Of a DNA stretch of 22,220 nt, positions 15,704 to 21,981 are shown one piece after another (the stretch's first letter is position 1; each line of letters starts with the position of its first letter). Made by a program: the position numbers and the translations under genes. The stretch lies in IMG/VR virus record IMGVR_UViG_3300027973_000239, positions 1 through 22,220 of that record. The stretch is one strand, 5' to 3'. This DNA comes from a virus. The notes below the pieces were generated by a model. The model worked only from the letters and a program-made list of their open reading frames with translations, did no database searches and had not been told where the DNA came from.

Positions 15704-16076
15704 ATATATATAGATATTTATTAAAAAAAAATAATTCAGTGTACACATTCCCTTGGTGTTTAACAACTACTCTATAATATCCATTTTGTATTTTGTTACA
15801 AAATAAAACATATACACGATTTCTATCTTTATAGTCAGGCCAATGTGATACTATTAAAACATCAGACTTTTTATCTATAACAGTAAAATTTGTGTCTCGA
15901 TCATTAGCGTCTAACACACGCATGATTGTATGAATAGCCTCGTTTTTTGTCTTCAATATTGAGGAGAATACATCGTCCCCGTTATCTAATCGCACCGAGT
16001 CTAAACCCACGAAGTTTTGTGCGAATGATGCTACCGATATTCCTATGAATAGCATCGTTGTTTTAAGTGTTCTCAT
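15690..16076 (-). CDS. Secreted/periplasmic protein with signal peptide (128 aa)
   Basis: The first 20 residues MRTLKTTMLFIGISVASFAQ are a signal peptide: basic start, hydrophobic core, and a cut after SFAQ, as is usual in Bacteroidota. The mature part (about 108 aa) contains AIHTIMRVLDANDRDTNFTV and a beta-rich C-terminus (RVYVLFCNKIQNGYYRVVVK). Genes like this in a phage early region could act on the cell envelope, for example in superinfection exclusion, or could be acquired host genes. No specific family is recognised. Confidence 0.75.
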   Translation of the reverse strand: MRTLKTTMLFIGISVASFAQNFVGLDSVRLDNGDDVFSSILKTKNEAIHTIMRVLDANDRDTNFTVIDKKSDVLIVSHWPDYKDRNRVYVLFCNKIQNGYYRVVVKHQGNVYTELFFFNKYLYIYEPE

Positions 16077-16093
16077 TTTATATTTAATTTAAG

Positions 16094-16261
16094 TTAAATT
16101 ACTAATTCTCCAAATGCAATAATCATATAGTACACAAGGAATATAGACGAACCCATAGCTATTATAATTAAGGATCCCCCTATCAACCTGTGCCTTACAA
16201 GTCGTATTGATAGCCAGCACGATAGCGTGAAGACTGCCAACGATATTAAAAAATTTGTCAT
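16094..16261 (-). CDS. Small membrane protein (55 aa)
   Basis: Starts MTNFLISLAVFTLSCWLSIR and continues with HRLIGGSLIIIAMGSSIFLV. Two hydrophobic segments (about 3-19 and 27-51) separated by a short basic link (RLVRHR) predict a two-pass membrane protein. It starts three bases after the stop of the 89-aa gene. No family recognised; together with the next, secreted gene it forms a small envelope-directed pair. Confidence 0.65.
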   Translation of the reverse strand: MTNFLISLAVFTLSCWLSIRLVRHRLIGGSLIIIAMGSSIFLVYYMIIAFGELVI

Positions 16262-16264
16262 GTC

Positions 16265-16534
16265 TTAAGTTTTAGTGAACCTTGGACTGCACCCAAGGAG
16301 TATGCTAGGGCGGAAGCCCCTCTCTTTTATCTTGTAAATCTTAATCGTGTCATCTACTATCTCATCGAATACCTTCTCATCTATCTCGTAGTCCATGTAT
16401 GGTATAACCTTCTGACCCATCTCGTTGGTCTCTGCATTATTGAATAGCTCGTCAAACGATGCTGGCGGTGTCGAGTATGCGTACAGCTGTCGGTAGCAGT
16501 GCATGATCGCTATGTCTATTTTTTTTTGTCTCAT
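16265..16534 (-). CDS. Hypothetical phage protein (89 aa)
   Basis: Starts MRQKKIDIAIMHCYRQLYAY and contains TPPASFDELF, IPYMDYEIDEKVFDEIVDDT and FRPSILLGCSPRF. The composition and the conserved-looking STPPASFDEL stretch recall small proteins common in Flavobacterium phages; function unknown. Its start overlaps the previous stop as ATGA. Confidence 0.7.
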   Translation of the reverse strand: MRQKKIDIAIMHCYRQLYAYSTPPASFDELFNNAETNEMGQKVIPYMDYEIDEKVFDEIVDDTIKIYKIKERGFRPSILLGCSPRFTKT

Positions 16535-16701
16535 TGCTCTAGTTTTAGTTTCTCGATTAGTGTTAGTAATGTTATGTACTTAGTTTGTAGTCTCTGAGTG
16601 CTCGGGTCTTTGTATCCAAATTCAGATACCATCTCCTCGTACTCATCCTTTAGCTCTAGCATGTAGTCAAGGATAATTGCTGTCATTTGTTCTTTTTCCA
16701 T
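16531..16701 (-). CDS. Small helical protein (56 aa)
   Basis: Reads MEKEQMTAIILDYMLELKDE, then ...DPSTQRLQTKYITLLTLIEK. Two amphipathic helices with heptad-like Leu spacing suggest a small dimeric or partner-binding protein. Its ATG is preceded by CTAGAAACAA, a relative of the recurring start element found further right. The stop overlaps the next start as ATGA. Confidence 0.65.
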   Translation of the reverse strand: MEKEQMTAIILDYMLELKDEYEEMVSEFGYKDPSTQRLQTKYITLLTLIEKLKLEQ

Positions 16702-16712
16702 TTGTTTCTAGT

Positions 16713-16895
16713 TTAATAGTTCATACCATAATCTTTTAGGTCTATTGGAGAAATTTTTCCGCTCTCTAATAAATCAATTAGCCCGTGAAATTGTTCTGCT
16801 CCATCAATTCCCATGTCGTTCATATCCTTTATAAAACGAATCACGTGCTCATAACAATAGTCAATCGCATCGTCTGTTGTTGTTTCTTCTGTCAT
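16713..16895 (-). CDS. Small acidic protein (60 aa)
   Basis: Starts MTEETTTDDAIDYCYEHVIR and contains GIDGAEQFHGLIDLLESGKI. Strongly acidic and helical. It overlaps the upstream membrane-protein gene by an ATGA. No family recognised. Confidence 0.65.
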   Translation of the reverse strand: MTEETTTDDAIDYCYEHVIRFIKDMNDMGIDGAEQFHGLIDLLESGKISPIDLKDYGMNY

Positions 16896-17077
16896 ATCGT
16901 TTTTTTATAGTCAATAAAAAATCCTATCGCCACAATGATGTTCATACCGCATGACATTAGTATCTCGTGGATGTCAGCGTACACATTCATCGACAGGTGC
17001 ACGTGACCCACCATCCAAAAAGGTATGGACAAGTTTTGGCTTATCCACACCATCGTGTACAATAGGAATCTTCTCAT
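16892..17077 (-). CDS. Small membrane protein (61 aa)
   Basis: Starts MRRFLLYTMVWISQNLSIPF and ends with a hydrophobic segment CGMNIIVAIGFFIDYKKTI. Two hydrophobic regions (about 4-25 and 43-56) suggest a membrane protein. The start at 17077 overlaps the upstream stop as ATGA; the alternative three codons upstream is less likely. A strong promoter box lies six bases before the ATG, so this gene may also be made from its own leaderless mRNA. Confidence 0.65.
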   Translation of the reverse strand: MRRFLLYTMVWISQNLSIPFWMVGHVHLSMNVYADIHEILMSCGMNIIVAIGFFIDYKKTI

Positions 17078-17208
17078 AACTTGCAAATGTATATAATGTT
17101 ACCGCTGTCTCCAAACTTTTTTAAGGCATCGGAATAATTCCTTGCGTCTACGTTCACTCCCGAACATAGACCCCTCGATATCTCGAAGCATATGTGGTAG
17201 GTATTCAT
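17074..17208 (-). CDS. Small protein (44 aa)
   Basis: Reads MNTYHICFEISRGLCSGVNV then DARNYSDALKKFGDSGNIIY and ends ICKL. Both ends are ATGA overlaps with neighbouring genes, which is good evidence that the frame is used. Three Cys are spread along the chain without a clear metal motif. Function unknown. The codons near its end also form a promoter for the next gene. Confidence 0.65.
   Translation of the reverse strand: MNTYHICFEISRGLCSGVNVDARNYSDALKKFGDSGNIIYICKL
17084..17115 (-). promoter_or_regulatory. Internal Bacteroidota promoter within a gene end
   Basis: On the minus strand TTTG (17115-17112) is followed after exactly 20 bp by TACATTTG (17091-17084), the same layout as the promoter at 4969-5000. 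The ATG of the next gene is at 17077, six bases past the box. It lies inside the 3' end of the 44-aa gene, so the codons carry both signals. Confidence 0.55.
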
Positions 17209-17615
17209 AGCTCTAGCTCTATGTGATCAATAACCTGGTACTCGTAGTCAACGTCATTGTTGTACGGGTATGCCTGTATGATGTAGTTTAGCCACTCCTT
17301 CTCGTTCTTAAACTCGTGCTTCTGCATGTAGTCGAAGTGCACGTCAAACTTGCCCTCGGCAAACTCGATGGTGTACCACTCGTCTAGGTCATCAAACTGA
17401 ATGGTCTTGGTCTCAACTCCGTAAGTCAGCTCAACAAATCGGAGGATAGGATTGATTTTTGCTTTCATATTTTTATGGGTTATATTAAATTTACTCATTA
17501 TCTGCTCCTCCTCCATTATTAAGGCGGAGCCGTATACATTCATTATTTCATTTGAAGTCATTTGTTCATCTTTCATTAATTGGCTGAATAGCCATTCTAC
17601 TGCGGTTTGTTTCAT
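17205..17615 (-). CDS. Hypothetical protein (136 aa)
   Basis: Starts MKQTAVEWLFSQLMKDEQMT, with a helical first third and a beta-rich, acidic rest (TIQFDDLDEWYTIEFAEGKF, YEYQVIDHIELEL). MKQTAVEWLFSQL-type starts are frequent in small Bacteroidota phage proteins; function unknown. It is the first gene downstream of the repeat-rich non-coding region, and one repeat copy ends only three bases from its ATG, so it may be directly controlled by whatever binds there. Confidence 0.75.
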   Translation of the reverse strand: MKQTAVEWLFSQLMKDEQMTSNEIMNVYGSALIMEEEQIMSKFNITHKNMKAKINPILRFVELTYGVETKTIQFDDLDEWYTIEFAEGKFDVHFDYMQKHEFKNEKEWLNYIIQAYPYNNDVDYEYQVIDHIELEL

Positions 17616-17617
17616 TT

Positions 17618-17954
17618 AGTGTTGGTTTTTAGTGATTAGTGTTGGTTTATGTTGATTTTATGTTGATTTGAAATTCTGTATCCCTTGGTACTGCTAGGTT
17701 TGTGTTAGAATGTTAATTTTTACCCTTCTATAGAGAAAAAAAAAATAAATTATATATATATAGTATATAGTGAACTATATACTGTAAGTATTTTAATTTC
17801 ACGCTAGTTTTGTCTTCAAAATCAACATTTCGACACAAAGTCAATGGTAGTAAGGCTTTCAGAAAAAAAAATCAACACTAAATCAACACGAGTCAACACT
17901 AAAAATAGTTAAACGATTGATTGATAGGTTTTTAGCTGTTTTGATTTCAACACT
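17618..17954. repeat. Inverted arrays of a TCAACACT-type repeat, origin-like region
   Basis: The 344-base gap 17616-17959 holds no gene. On the left, AGTGTTGG occurs at 17618-17625 and 17638-17645 and TGTTGA at 17650-17655 and 17661-17666. On the right the opposite strand form appears: TCAACATT 17822, TCAACACT 17872, TCAACACG 17883, TCAACACT 17893 and 17947. Spacings of about 10-11 or 20 bp place copies on one helix face. Between the arrays lie a run of ten A (with one more 5'), alternating TA, and a palindrome. This is typical of iteron-type replication origins or multi-site operators. The binding protein is not identified. Confidence 0.6.
17762..17783. repeat. Palindrome in the AT-rich core
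   Basis: AGTATATAG-TGAA-CTATATACT is a perfect 9-bp inverted repeat with a four-base loop. It is preceded by alternating TA dinucleotides from about 17750. It lies midway between the two inverted repeat arrays and could be an unwinding site, cruciform or dimer-binding operator. Confidence 0.75.
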
Positions 17955-17959
17955 CACAA

Positions 17960-18316
17960 TCATAGGTCTATGGTGTGGCCGTTGTCAATGTTGAAGATGG
18001 CCTTCTGATTGTTAATCCTGCCCATCAAGATTGCGTCCACTAGGTTGGGCAGAACAATTGATACGTCGAGGTACAGCCACCCATCGTCTACCCAACCGCC
18101 TATATTGTTCTCAGGCATAGATAGTTCGAGCCCGTGTATAGATATGAATTCCTTGATTGTCTGCTCGATCGATTCTCGGGTCTCGTCTATTGGTGTCTTG
18201 GAGCCTCCCTTAAGACTGACCGCATATCCAGTTGTTGGTGATGTACCATTTGATAGATTGAATGTGGCTCCACCATTCTCGATGATGGAGTCCACGAAGT
18301 CATGTAGGTTTTTCAT
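17960..18316 (-). CDS. Conserved Bacteroidota phage protein of unknown function (118 aa)
   Basis: Starts MKNLHDFVDSIIENGGATFN, followed by GYAVSLKGGSK, a helix (ESIEQTIKEFISIHGLELS), GGWVDDGWLYLDVSIVL and a C-terminus naming NQKAIFNIDNGHTIDL. I recognise this layout (N-terminal FIIENGGATYNL, central GSWVD-x-G-x-x-YLDVS) from Bacteroidota phages and mobile elements; the role is not known to me. The start carries the recurring CTAGAAACTATG element. It is the last gene before the repeat-rich region. Confidence 0.75.
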   Translation of the reverse strand: MKNLHDFVDSIIENGGATFNLSNGTSPTTGYAVSLKGGSKTPIDETRESIEQTIKEFISIHGLELSMPENNIGGWVDDGWLYLDVSIVLPNLVDAILMGRINNQKAIFNIDNGHTIDL

Positions 18317-18321
18317 AGTTT

Positions 18322-18510
18322 CTAGTTGGTTGTTAAAATTATTTCCGTTAGTATTGAGTTAGTCTCAGCGTCATATAGACCTTCTGATATTCTATTCACT
18401 TGATTTACATCGCTGTCTTCGTCTTGTCTATAAGATACTTCGATGTTTGATAAATTATATCCATTGTATATTAATAAATTCAATTTATCTAATAATTCTT
18501 GTGCGTTCAT
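18322..18510 (-). CDS. Hypothetical small acidic protein (62 aa)
   Basis: Starts MNAQELLDKLNLLIYNGYNL and contains EGLYDAETNSILTEIILTTN. The layout (short N-terminal helix, then EVSYRQ and GLYDxETN...TEIIL strands) recalls small proteins frequent in Bacteroidota phages. Function unknown. The ATG follows a good copy of the start element. Confidence 0.7.
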   Translation of the reverse strand: MNAQELLDKLNLLIYNGYNLSNIEVSYRQDEDSDVNQVNRISEGLYDAETNSILTEIILTTN

Positions 18511-18530
18511 AGTTTCTAGGTTTTAAAGGT

Positions 18531-18704
18531 TTATATTTCGTTATTTAATCTAAGGAATTTCTCGTAATCAGAAAGTAATTTTATTAGACTTGTAGTTTGT
18601 GATTCATTGAATGTCTTACTTAATGTCTTAATAAATTTCTCAGCGTGAAGTTTTCTTGATACTTTCTCAAATGCCTCAAGTGCATTTCCGTTGTCAGATT
18701 TCAT
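18531..18704 (-). CDS. Hypothetical small helical protein (57 aa)
   Basis: Reads MKSDNGNALEAFEKVSRKLH then helices (AEKFIKTLSKTF, LIKLLSDYEKFLRLNNEI). All-helical and charged. Flanked by the start element (CCTAGAACATATG here) and by a 20-base gap to the next gene. No family recognised. Confidence 0.65.
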   Translation of the reverse strand: MKSDNGNALEAFEKVSRKLHAEKFIKTLSKTFNESQTTSLIKLLSDYEKFLRLNNEI

Positions 18705-18723
18705 ATGTTCTAGGGTTAGTTAA

Positions 18724-18873
18724 TTATTTTAATTCTTCAGCGTTCCAAATTCTGCGATGGGTATTTGTTTCGTACAACATACCAATGTAATTGGTTGTTT
18801 TATCGAATGGAATATCTCCACCGCAAAAGATATTATTCCTTACCAAAATTTCGTGGGCTTGTTCTTGTGTCAT
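18724..18873 (-). CDS. Hypothetical small protein (49 aa)
   Basis: Starts MTQEQAHEILVRNNIFCGGD and ends HRRIWNAEELK. The N-terminal helix MTxEQAxxxL resembles that of the 69-aa gene at 19026-19235 (MTTEQAKQVLRNAGYYVDNL), so the two may be distant paralogues. Preceded by a good start element. Confidence 0.65.
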   Translation of the reverse strand: MTQEQAHEILVRNNIFCGGDIPFDKTTNYIGMLYETNTHRRIWNAEELK

Positions 18874-18885
18874 AGTTTCTAAGTT

Positions 18886-19023
18886 TTAAAGGTTACAAAA
18901 AAAATCGTCATCAGAAAATAATGTCGCTATAAAATGTTCGTTTAATTGTTCGATTGTCATCTCTTCTCTATCTGATAATTCAAATAGCTCGTCTTGGTTT
19001 AATTGGCTTATTGTTCTGTACAT
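18886..19023 (-). CDS. Hypothetical small acidic protein (45 aa)
   Basis: Reads MYRTISQLNQDELFELSDRE, then EEMTIEQLNEHFIATLFSDD and ends DFFCNL. Acidic and helical. Its TAA stop lies inside the start element of the next gene (CTTTAAAAC), so termination here and initiation there are tied together. Its own start element is weak. Confidence 0.55.
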   Translation of the reverse strand: MYRTISQLNQDELFELSDREEMTIEQLNEHFIATLFSDDDFFCNL

Positions 19024-19025
19024 GG

Positions 19026-19235
19026 TTACTTAAGTTTAGTGGTTATTATTTCTATACCTACACCTATAGCGTAGAATATCTCTTCGTTGATGTGCTCGTT
19101 ATTAAACGCCATGTCTAGTGCTGACATCTTTTGTTTGTCAGTTAGGCTGTCGTCATCTACATCTCGGATGCTCCATAAATTGTCTACGTAATATCCTGCG
19201 TTGCGTAGTACTTGCTTTGCTTGTTCGGTTGTCAT
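19026..19235 (-). CDS. Hypothetical small protein (69 aa)
   Basis: Starts MTTEQAKQVLRNAGYYVDNL, then WSIRDVDDDSLTDKQKMSAL and a helical end (EEIFYAIGVGIEIITTKLK). The N-terminal MTTEQAKQVLRNAGY-type helix-and-strand unit is common among small proteins of Bacteroidota phages; function unknown. It has a good start element and lies two bases before the next ATG. Confidence 0.7.
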   Translation of the reverse strand: MTTEQAKQVLRNAGYYVDNLWSIRDVDDDSLTDKQKMSALDMAFNNEHINEEIFYAIGVGIEIITTKLK

Positions 19236-19258
19236 AGGTTCTGGGTTTTAAAGGTTAG

Positions 19259-19474
19259 TTACATTTCAATTCCACATTCAATTGCAGACATCTCGTCTAT
19301 GTCCCCGTTCGGCATGATGATGCCTCGGTCGATTAATAGCTTGGCCGTCCGTCCGTAGTGGCCTTGTAAACTCCATGCTGAGCCATCTTTTATTAGTTCA
19401 GCGAACAGGTACACCATACCTGCTCCGTCTAGCATACCACATTCGTATGCTATAATTTGATCAATTTTGTTCAT
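19259..19474 (-). CDS. Hypothetical small protein (71 aa)
   Basis: Starts MNKIDQIIAYECGMLDGAGM and contains LFAELIKDGSAWSLQGHYGR followed by TAKLLIDRGIIMPNGDIDE. This resembles a family of small phage proteins with the phrase LIKxGxAWxLQGxYGRxAxxLI, whose function is unknown. It has a good start element and a 23-base gap to the next gene. Confidence 0.72.
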   Translation of the reverse strand: MNKIDQIIAYECGMLDGAGMVYLFAELIKDGSAWSLQGHYGRTAKLLIDRGIIMPNGDIDEMSAIECGIEM

Positions 19475-19496
19475 AGTTTATAGGTTTTAAATTTGG

Positions 19497-19709
19497 TTAT
19501 CCGTATGTATAGTCGATTAGCTTGTAAGCCTTGAGCATCATTTCGAATGCCTTGACTTGATTCTTTAATTCATTAATATCGATTTCCTCCTCGTCAAGGT
19601 ATCCGTCAATATCGTAGGACATAGCATCAAAATGCACCATCGTGTAGTCCATTAAATCATCTCGTAGGCCAATGTACTTTCGTATTAATTTAATTTCTTT
19701 AGTTTTCAT
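19497..19709 (-). CDS. Hypothetical small helical protein (70 aa)
   Basis: Starts MKTKEIKLIRKYIGLRDDLM and continues through a low-charge middle (YTMVHFDAMSYDIDGYLDEE) to a helix (INELKNQVKAFEMMLKAYKL). All-helical, function unknown. Good start element. Confidence 0.65.
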   Translation of the reverse strand: MKTKEIKLIRKYIGLRDDLMDYTMVHFDAMSYDIDGYLDEEEIDINELKNQVKAFEMMLKAYKLIDYTYG

Positions 19710-19721
19710 AGGTTCTAAGTT

Positions 19722-20018
19722 TTAAAGTTCATATTCGTTTCCATTCTCGTCATAGTACACGTCATCGTCAATCTCTTCCCACTCCGTGTAGTACAAGACA
19801 TCATTGTCGTATGCATATGATAATAATTCATCGTCTGACATTTGTAACATTTTTTCTGCACCTAATTCGTCAAAATCATAGGCACCATCTCTTACGTCAT
19901 CTCTAAGTTCTTTCATGGTTAATTCAAGTGTTGAGGTGTAGTAAGTACCCTCACCCCATACCCACCCTTCGTTCATACCACGTCCCGTAGCATCACATTT
20001 TCTTGCATATTTTTTCAT
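19722..20018 (-). CDS. Conserved small Bacteroidota phage protein (98 aa)
   Basis: Starts MKKYARKCDATGRGMNEGWV, a phrase I recognise from small proteins of Bacteroidota and their phages. The CDATGRGM part has one Cys and does not form a complete zinc site. The C-terminus is very acidic and Tyr-rich (TEWEEIDDDVYYDENGNEYE), so it could mimic nucleic acid or bind basic host proteins, which is inference. Good start element. Confidence 0.72.
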   Translation of the reverse strand: MKKYARKCDATGRGMNEGWVWGEGTYYTSTLELTMKELRDDVRDGAYDFDELGAEKMLQMSDDELLSYAYDNDVLYYTEWEEIDDDVYYDENGNEYEL

Positions 20019-20023
20019 AGGTT

Positions 20024-20212
20024 CTAGTTTATTAGTGAATTTATTTTTCTATCATTCATTTCAATCATGTATAACTTACCATCGCTTTGGTCAAGCAAGA
20101 CTCTTGTGTCTCCACTTTCTATCTTGCCCACATAGGCATACTCGCCAGTCAAGTAGTATATGATTCCGTTTTGGTCAATCGTCTCTGCTGATTGAAGTTT
20201 TAAGATTGTCAT
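20024..20212 (-). CDS. Hypothetical small beta-rich protein (62 aa)
   Basis: Starts MTILKLQSAETIDQNGIIYY and reads LTGEYAYVGKIESGDTRVLL, DQSDGKLYMIEM. Alternating hydrophobic residues suggest a small beta barrel or sheet. It starts after a good element and ends five bases before the next ATG. No family recognised. Confidence 0.65.
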   Translation of the reverse strand: MTILKLQSAETIDQNGIIYYLTGEYAYVGKIESGDTRVLLDQSDGKLYMIEMNDRKINSLIN

Positions 20213-20224
20213 AGGTTCTAGGTT

Positions 20225-20452
20225 TTAAAATGTTAGTTTGTCAAATTCTGTGTACATGTCTGAATACTCCATTGGAAATCTGTCTTTCAATGCTTGGAGT
20301 AAGGTATCGTTGTCGTAGTACTCGTCGTCCCATATGCGTCCTGCACTTACGATTGGTTGTATGACCTTAGCAATTTGGTCATCGTCTAGTGTTGTTACTA
20401 GGTAGAAGTCCTCTTCTGACCACGCTGTTGTGTTGATTCTAATTACTCTCAT
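20225..20452 (-). CDS. Hypothetical small acidic protein (75 aa)
   Basis: Starts MRVIRINTTAWSEEDFYLVT and contains TLDDDQIAKVIQPIVSAGRI and YDNDTLLQALKDRFPMEYSD. The mix of strand and helix with TAWSEEDFYLxT is a familiar small phage pattern, but no function is known. Good start element. Confidence 0.7.
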   Translation of the reverse strand: MRVIRINTTAWSEEDFYLVTTLDDDQIAKVIQPIVSAGRIWDDEYYDNDTLLQALKDRFPMEYSDMYTEFDKLTF

Positions 20453-20470
20453 AGGTTCTAGGTTTTAGGT

Positions 20471-20986
20471 TTATAGTACTCTCTCTCTTACTAGCTCAAG
20501 GAAGTTTGTCTTAGCTACCAACTCTTCGATTGTATCAAATAGGTCATTAGAGCCGTTGTATTGGTATTGTAGTTTTACACCTCGTGAGTATATGTTACCG
20601 AATGAATCTATTACGTCATTTAAACGAGCGACTTTTACCCTTACGAGTACACAACTTTCATGGTGCGATGATTGGGTATCGTCTCGTCTAATCAATACAT
20701 CGGGCTGATCGGAGTGACCATTGTCCCTACCATACTTTTGAACTAAAGCCATAGGCAAGTCTGCTTTGAATAGATTCACTAAACGTATCGCCTCTTCGGT
20801 CGCTAGTTTATCCCATGCCTCCATATCAGCCTCTCTTCTAGCTAAATACTTTTCGATTTCATTTGTCTTATCGTTCAATGCATTTACGTTGATTAGATTG
20901 AACGTTGTAGTTGGTTTGTGCATAGCCTCAATTCTATTGAGTTCGTTTACTAATGCATCAACGATTTGCTGTTGGTTGGTTGTCAT
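20471..20986 (-). CDS. Hypothetical protein (171 aa)
   Basis: The longest gene of this cluster. Starts MTTNQQQIVDALVNELNRIE; residues about 1-85 form helices, residues about 85-171 hold mixed elements (VLIRRDDTQ, CVLVRVKVARLNDVIDSFGN, KLQYQYNGSNDLFDTIEELV). No catalytic motif is seen. It has a good start element (CCCTAGAAACTATG) and lies 18 bases before the next gene. Confidence 0.68.
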   Translation of the reverse strand: MTTNQQQIVDALVNELNRIEAMHKPTTTFNLINVNALNDKTNEIEKYLARREADMEAWDKLATEEAIRLVNLFKADLPMALVQKYGRDNGHSDQPDVLIRRDDTQSSHHESCVLVRVKVARLNDVIDSFGNIYSRGVKLQYQYNGSNDLFDTIEELVAKTNFLELVRERVL

Positions 20987-21010
20987 AGTTTCTAGGGTTT
21001 TAAAGGTTAA

Positions 21011-21184
21011 TTAATCTTGACAAGCATACAATACTTGCGTCAAGCTATTGTATAAGAATTTTCCATTGTATGTCTCGCATCCAAATCGATTGATAGTGAT
21101 GTCGTTATCACTTAGCTGTAGTGTAGTATAAGTTCCTGTGCGTTGACCATAGCTGTCAATATCGCATACATAATAAGTTCTCAT
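21011..21184 (-). CDS. Hypothetical small protein (57 aa)
   Basis: Reads MRTYYVCDIDSYGQRTGTYT, then TLQLSDNDITINRFGCETYN and NSLTQVLYACQD. Three Cys and many Tyr and Thr suggest a small beta protein. It has a weaker start element (ATAGAACTTATG). Function unknown. Confidence 0.65.
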   Translation of the reverse strand: MRTYYVCDIDSYGQRTGTYTTLQLSDNDITINRFGCETYNGKFLYNSLTQVLYACQD

Positions 21185-21189
21185 AAGTT

Positions 21190-21423
21190 CTATTTTTTAT
21201 TTGGTTGAAACATACTCTTTTTAAATCTAATCAATTGACCCTCCGTGTACTTAAGTAGGTCTTGTAGCTTGTCTCTATCAACGTCAATTATGCCGTGTAT
21301 TGGGTGCTTGATGTCGTTGATGCCCACAAAGTTAATGTTGCGGTTCAATTGCTCTCTGATGGTTATCTCTCTGATGTATCCATCGGTCTTGTGGAAGCCG
21401 ATATTGTTCATTCGCTCGTTCAT
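21190..21423 (-). CDS. Hypothetical small basic protein (77 aa)
   Basis: Starts MNERMNNIGFHKTDGYIREI, with HPIHGIIDVDRDKLQDLLKY and a basic end (GQLIRFKKSMFQPNKK). A start element variant (AATAGAAATTATG) precedes it. It ends five bases before the next start. The basic tail could bind nucleic acid; no family recognised. Confidence 0.65.
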   Translation of the reverse strand: MNERMNNIGFHKTDGYIREITIREQLNRNINFVGINDIKHPIHGIIDVDRDKLQDLLKYTEGQLIRFKKSMFQPNKK

Positions 21424-21444
21424 AATTTCTATTTTTTAATAATG

Positions 21445-21507
21445 TTAAATACTCCATACTTGTGGCTTCCTTGAGCCATTAATGATGTATTGCAGTTGAT
21501 ATATCAT
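21445..21507 (-). CDS. Possible 20-aa micro-gene
   Basis: A short frame MIYQLQYIINGSRKPQVWSI starts with an ATGA overlap at the stop of the 31-aa membrane peptide gene and ends 21 bases before the next gene. The overlap and tight fit argue for translation; the length argues against. Very uncertain. Confidence 0.35.
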   Translation of the reverse strand: MIYQLQYIINGSRKPQVWSI

Positions 21508-21599
21508 GGCTTTGTATTTAAGCTAATAGTGACATATATAATCATAGATAATGATAAAATCATTAAGCAAACACCGATATATGTTGTTATATTATCCAT
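21504..21599 (-). CDS. Single-pass membrane micro-protein (31 aa)
   Basis: Reads MDNITTYIGVCLMILSLSMI, then IYVTISLNTKP. One hydrophobic segment (about 7-26) predicts a single membrane pass. The ATG follows a poly-A stretch (AAAAAAAAAGAA) that may serve as an A-rich start signal. It lies next to the lipoprotein gene, so both may act at the envelope. Confidence 0.5.
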   Translation of the reverse strand: MDNITTYIGVCLMILSLSMIIYVTISLNTKP

Positions 21600-21613
21600 T
21601 TCTTTTTTTTTAG

Positions 21614-21826
21614 TTAATTATTAATTATTGCATAGCGTTCGTTAAATTGCTCTTGAGTTACCTCATTATTCTCGATGCCCAAGTTGAACGCCACCTCAGT
21701 GACGAATTCCTCGTTCTCAGGGTTCAAGATGCTGTCAGGCCAATAGCCCGTGCATGTTTCGGTCTCTTTGACCATAGCGCAACCGCTTAGGATTATCATT
21801 GCTATTAAAATTGATATCGTTTTCAT
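21614..21826 (-). CDS. Small lipoprotein (70 aa)
   Basis: The start MKTISILIAMIILSGCAMVK is a lipoprotein signal with lipobox LSGC (Cys16 would be lipidated). The mature part is short and acidic (NPENEEFVTEVAFNLGIENN). The ATG at 21826 is chosen because the recurring start element is directly before it; the frame could extend seven codons upstream. Small phage lipoproteins act in superinfection exclusion or lysis (spanin outer subunit); with no proline-rich region and no spanin partner, exclusion is the better guess, but it is unproven. Confidence 0.78.
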   Translation of the reverse strand: MKTISILIAMIILSGCAMVKETETCTGYWPDSILNPENEEFVTEVAFNLGIENNEVTQEQFNERYAIINN

Positions 21827-21831
21827 AGGTT

Positions 21832-21981
21832 CTAGTTTTGGTACCACGCCTCGTCAAACATGTAGTTATAACGATTCGTGATATAGTTGATAAAATTGTT
21901 TAAGTGACCCTCGTTTGAGAATTTTTTCTTCATAACGACCTGCTTTCCGCTGATGTTTATGAACGTCAGTACTACCTCCAT
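21832..21981 (-). CDS. Hypothetical small protein (49 aa)
   Basis: Reads MEVVLTFINISGKQVVMKKK, then FSNEGHLNNFINYITNRYNY and ends MFDEAWYQN. Its stop TAG lies within the CTAGAACC start element of the lipoprotein gene, and its start overlaps the end of the 35-aa gene by 10 bases. Function unknown. Confidence 0.6.
   Translation of the reverse strand: MEVVLTFINISGKQVVMKKKFSNEGHLNNFINYITNRYNYMFDEAWYQN

Noticed and set aside
18901-18920. A second CTGATGA on the minus strand near 18907-18913
   Set aside because: It is coding sequence, followed by an A/T run with no stem II pairing and no GAAA, so it is not a second hammerhead.
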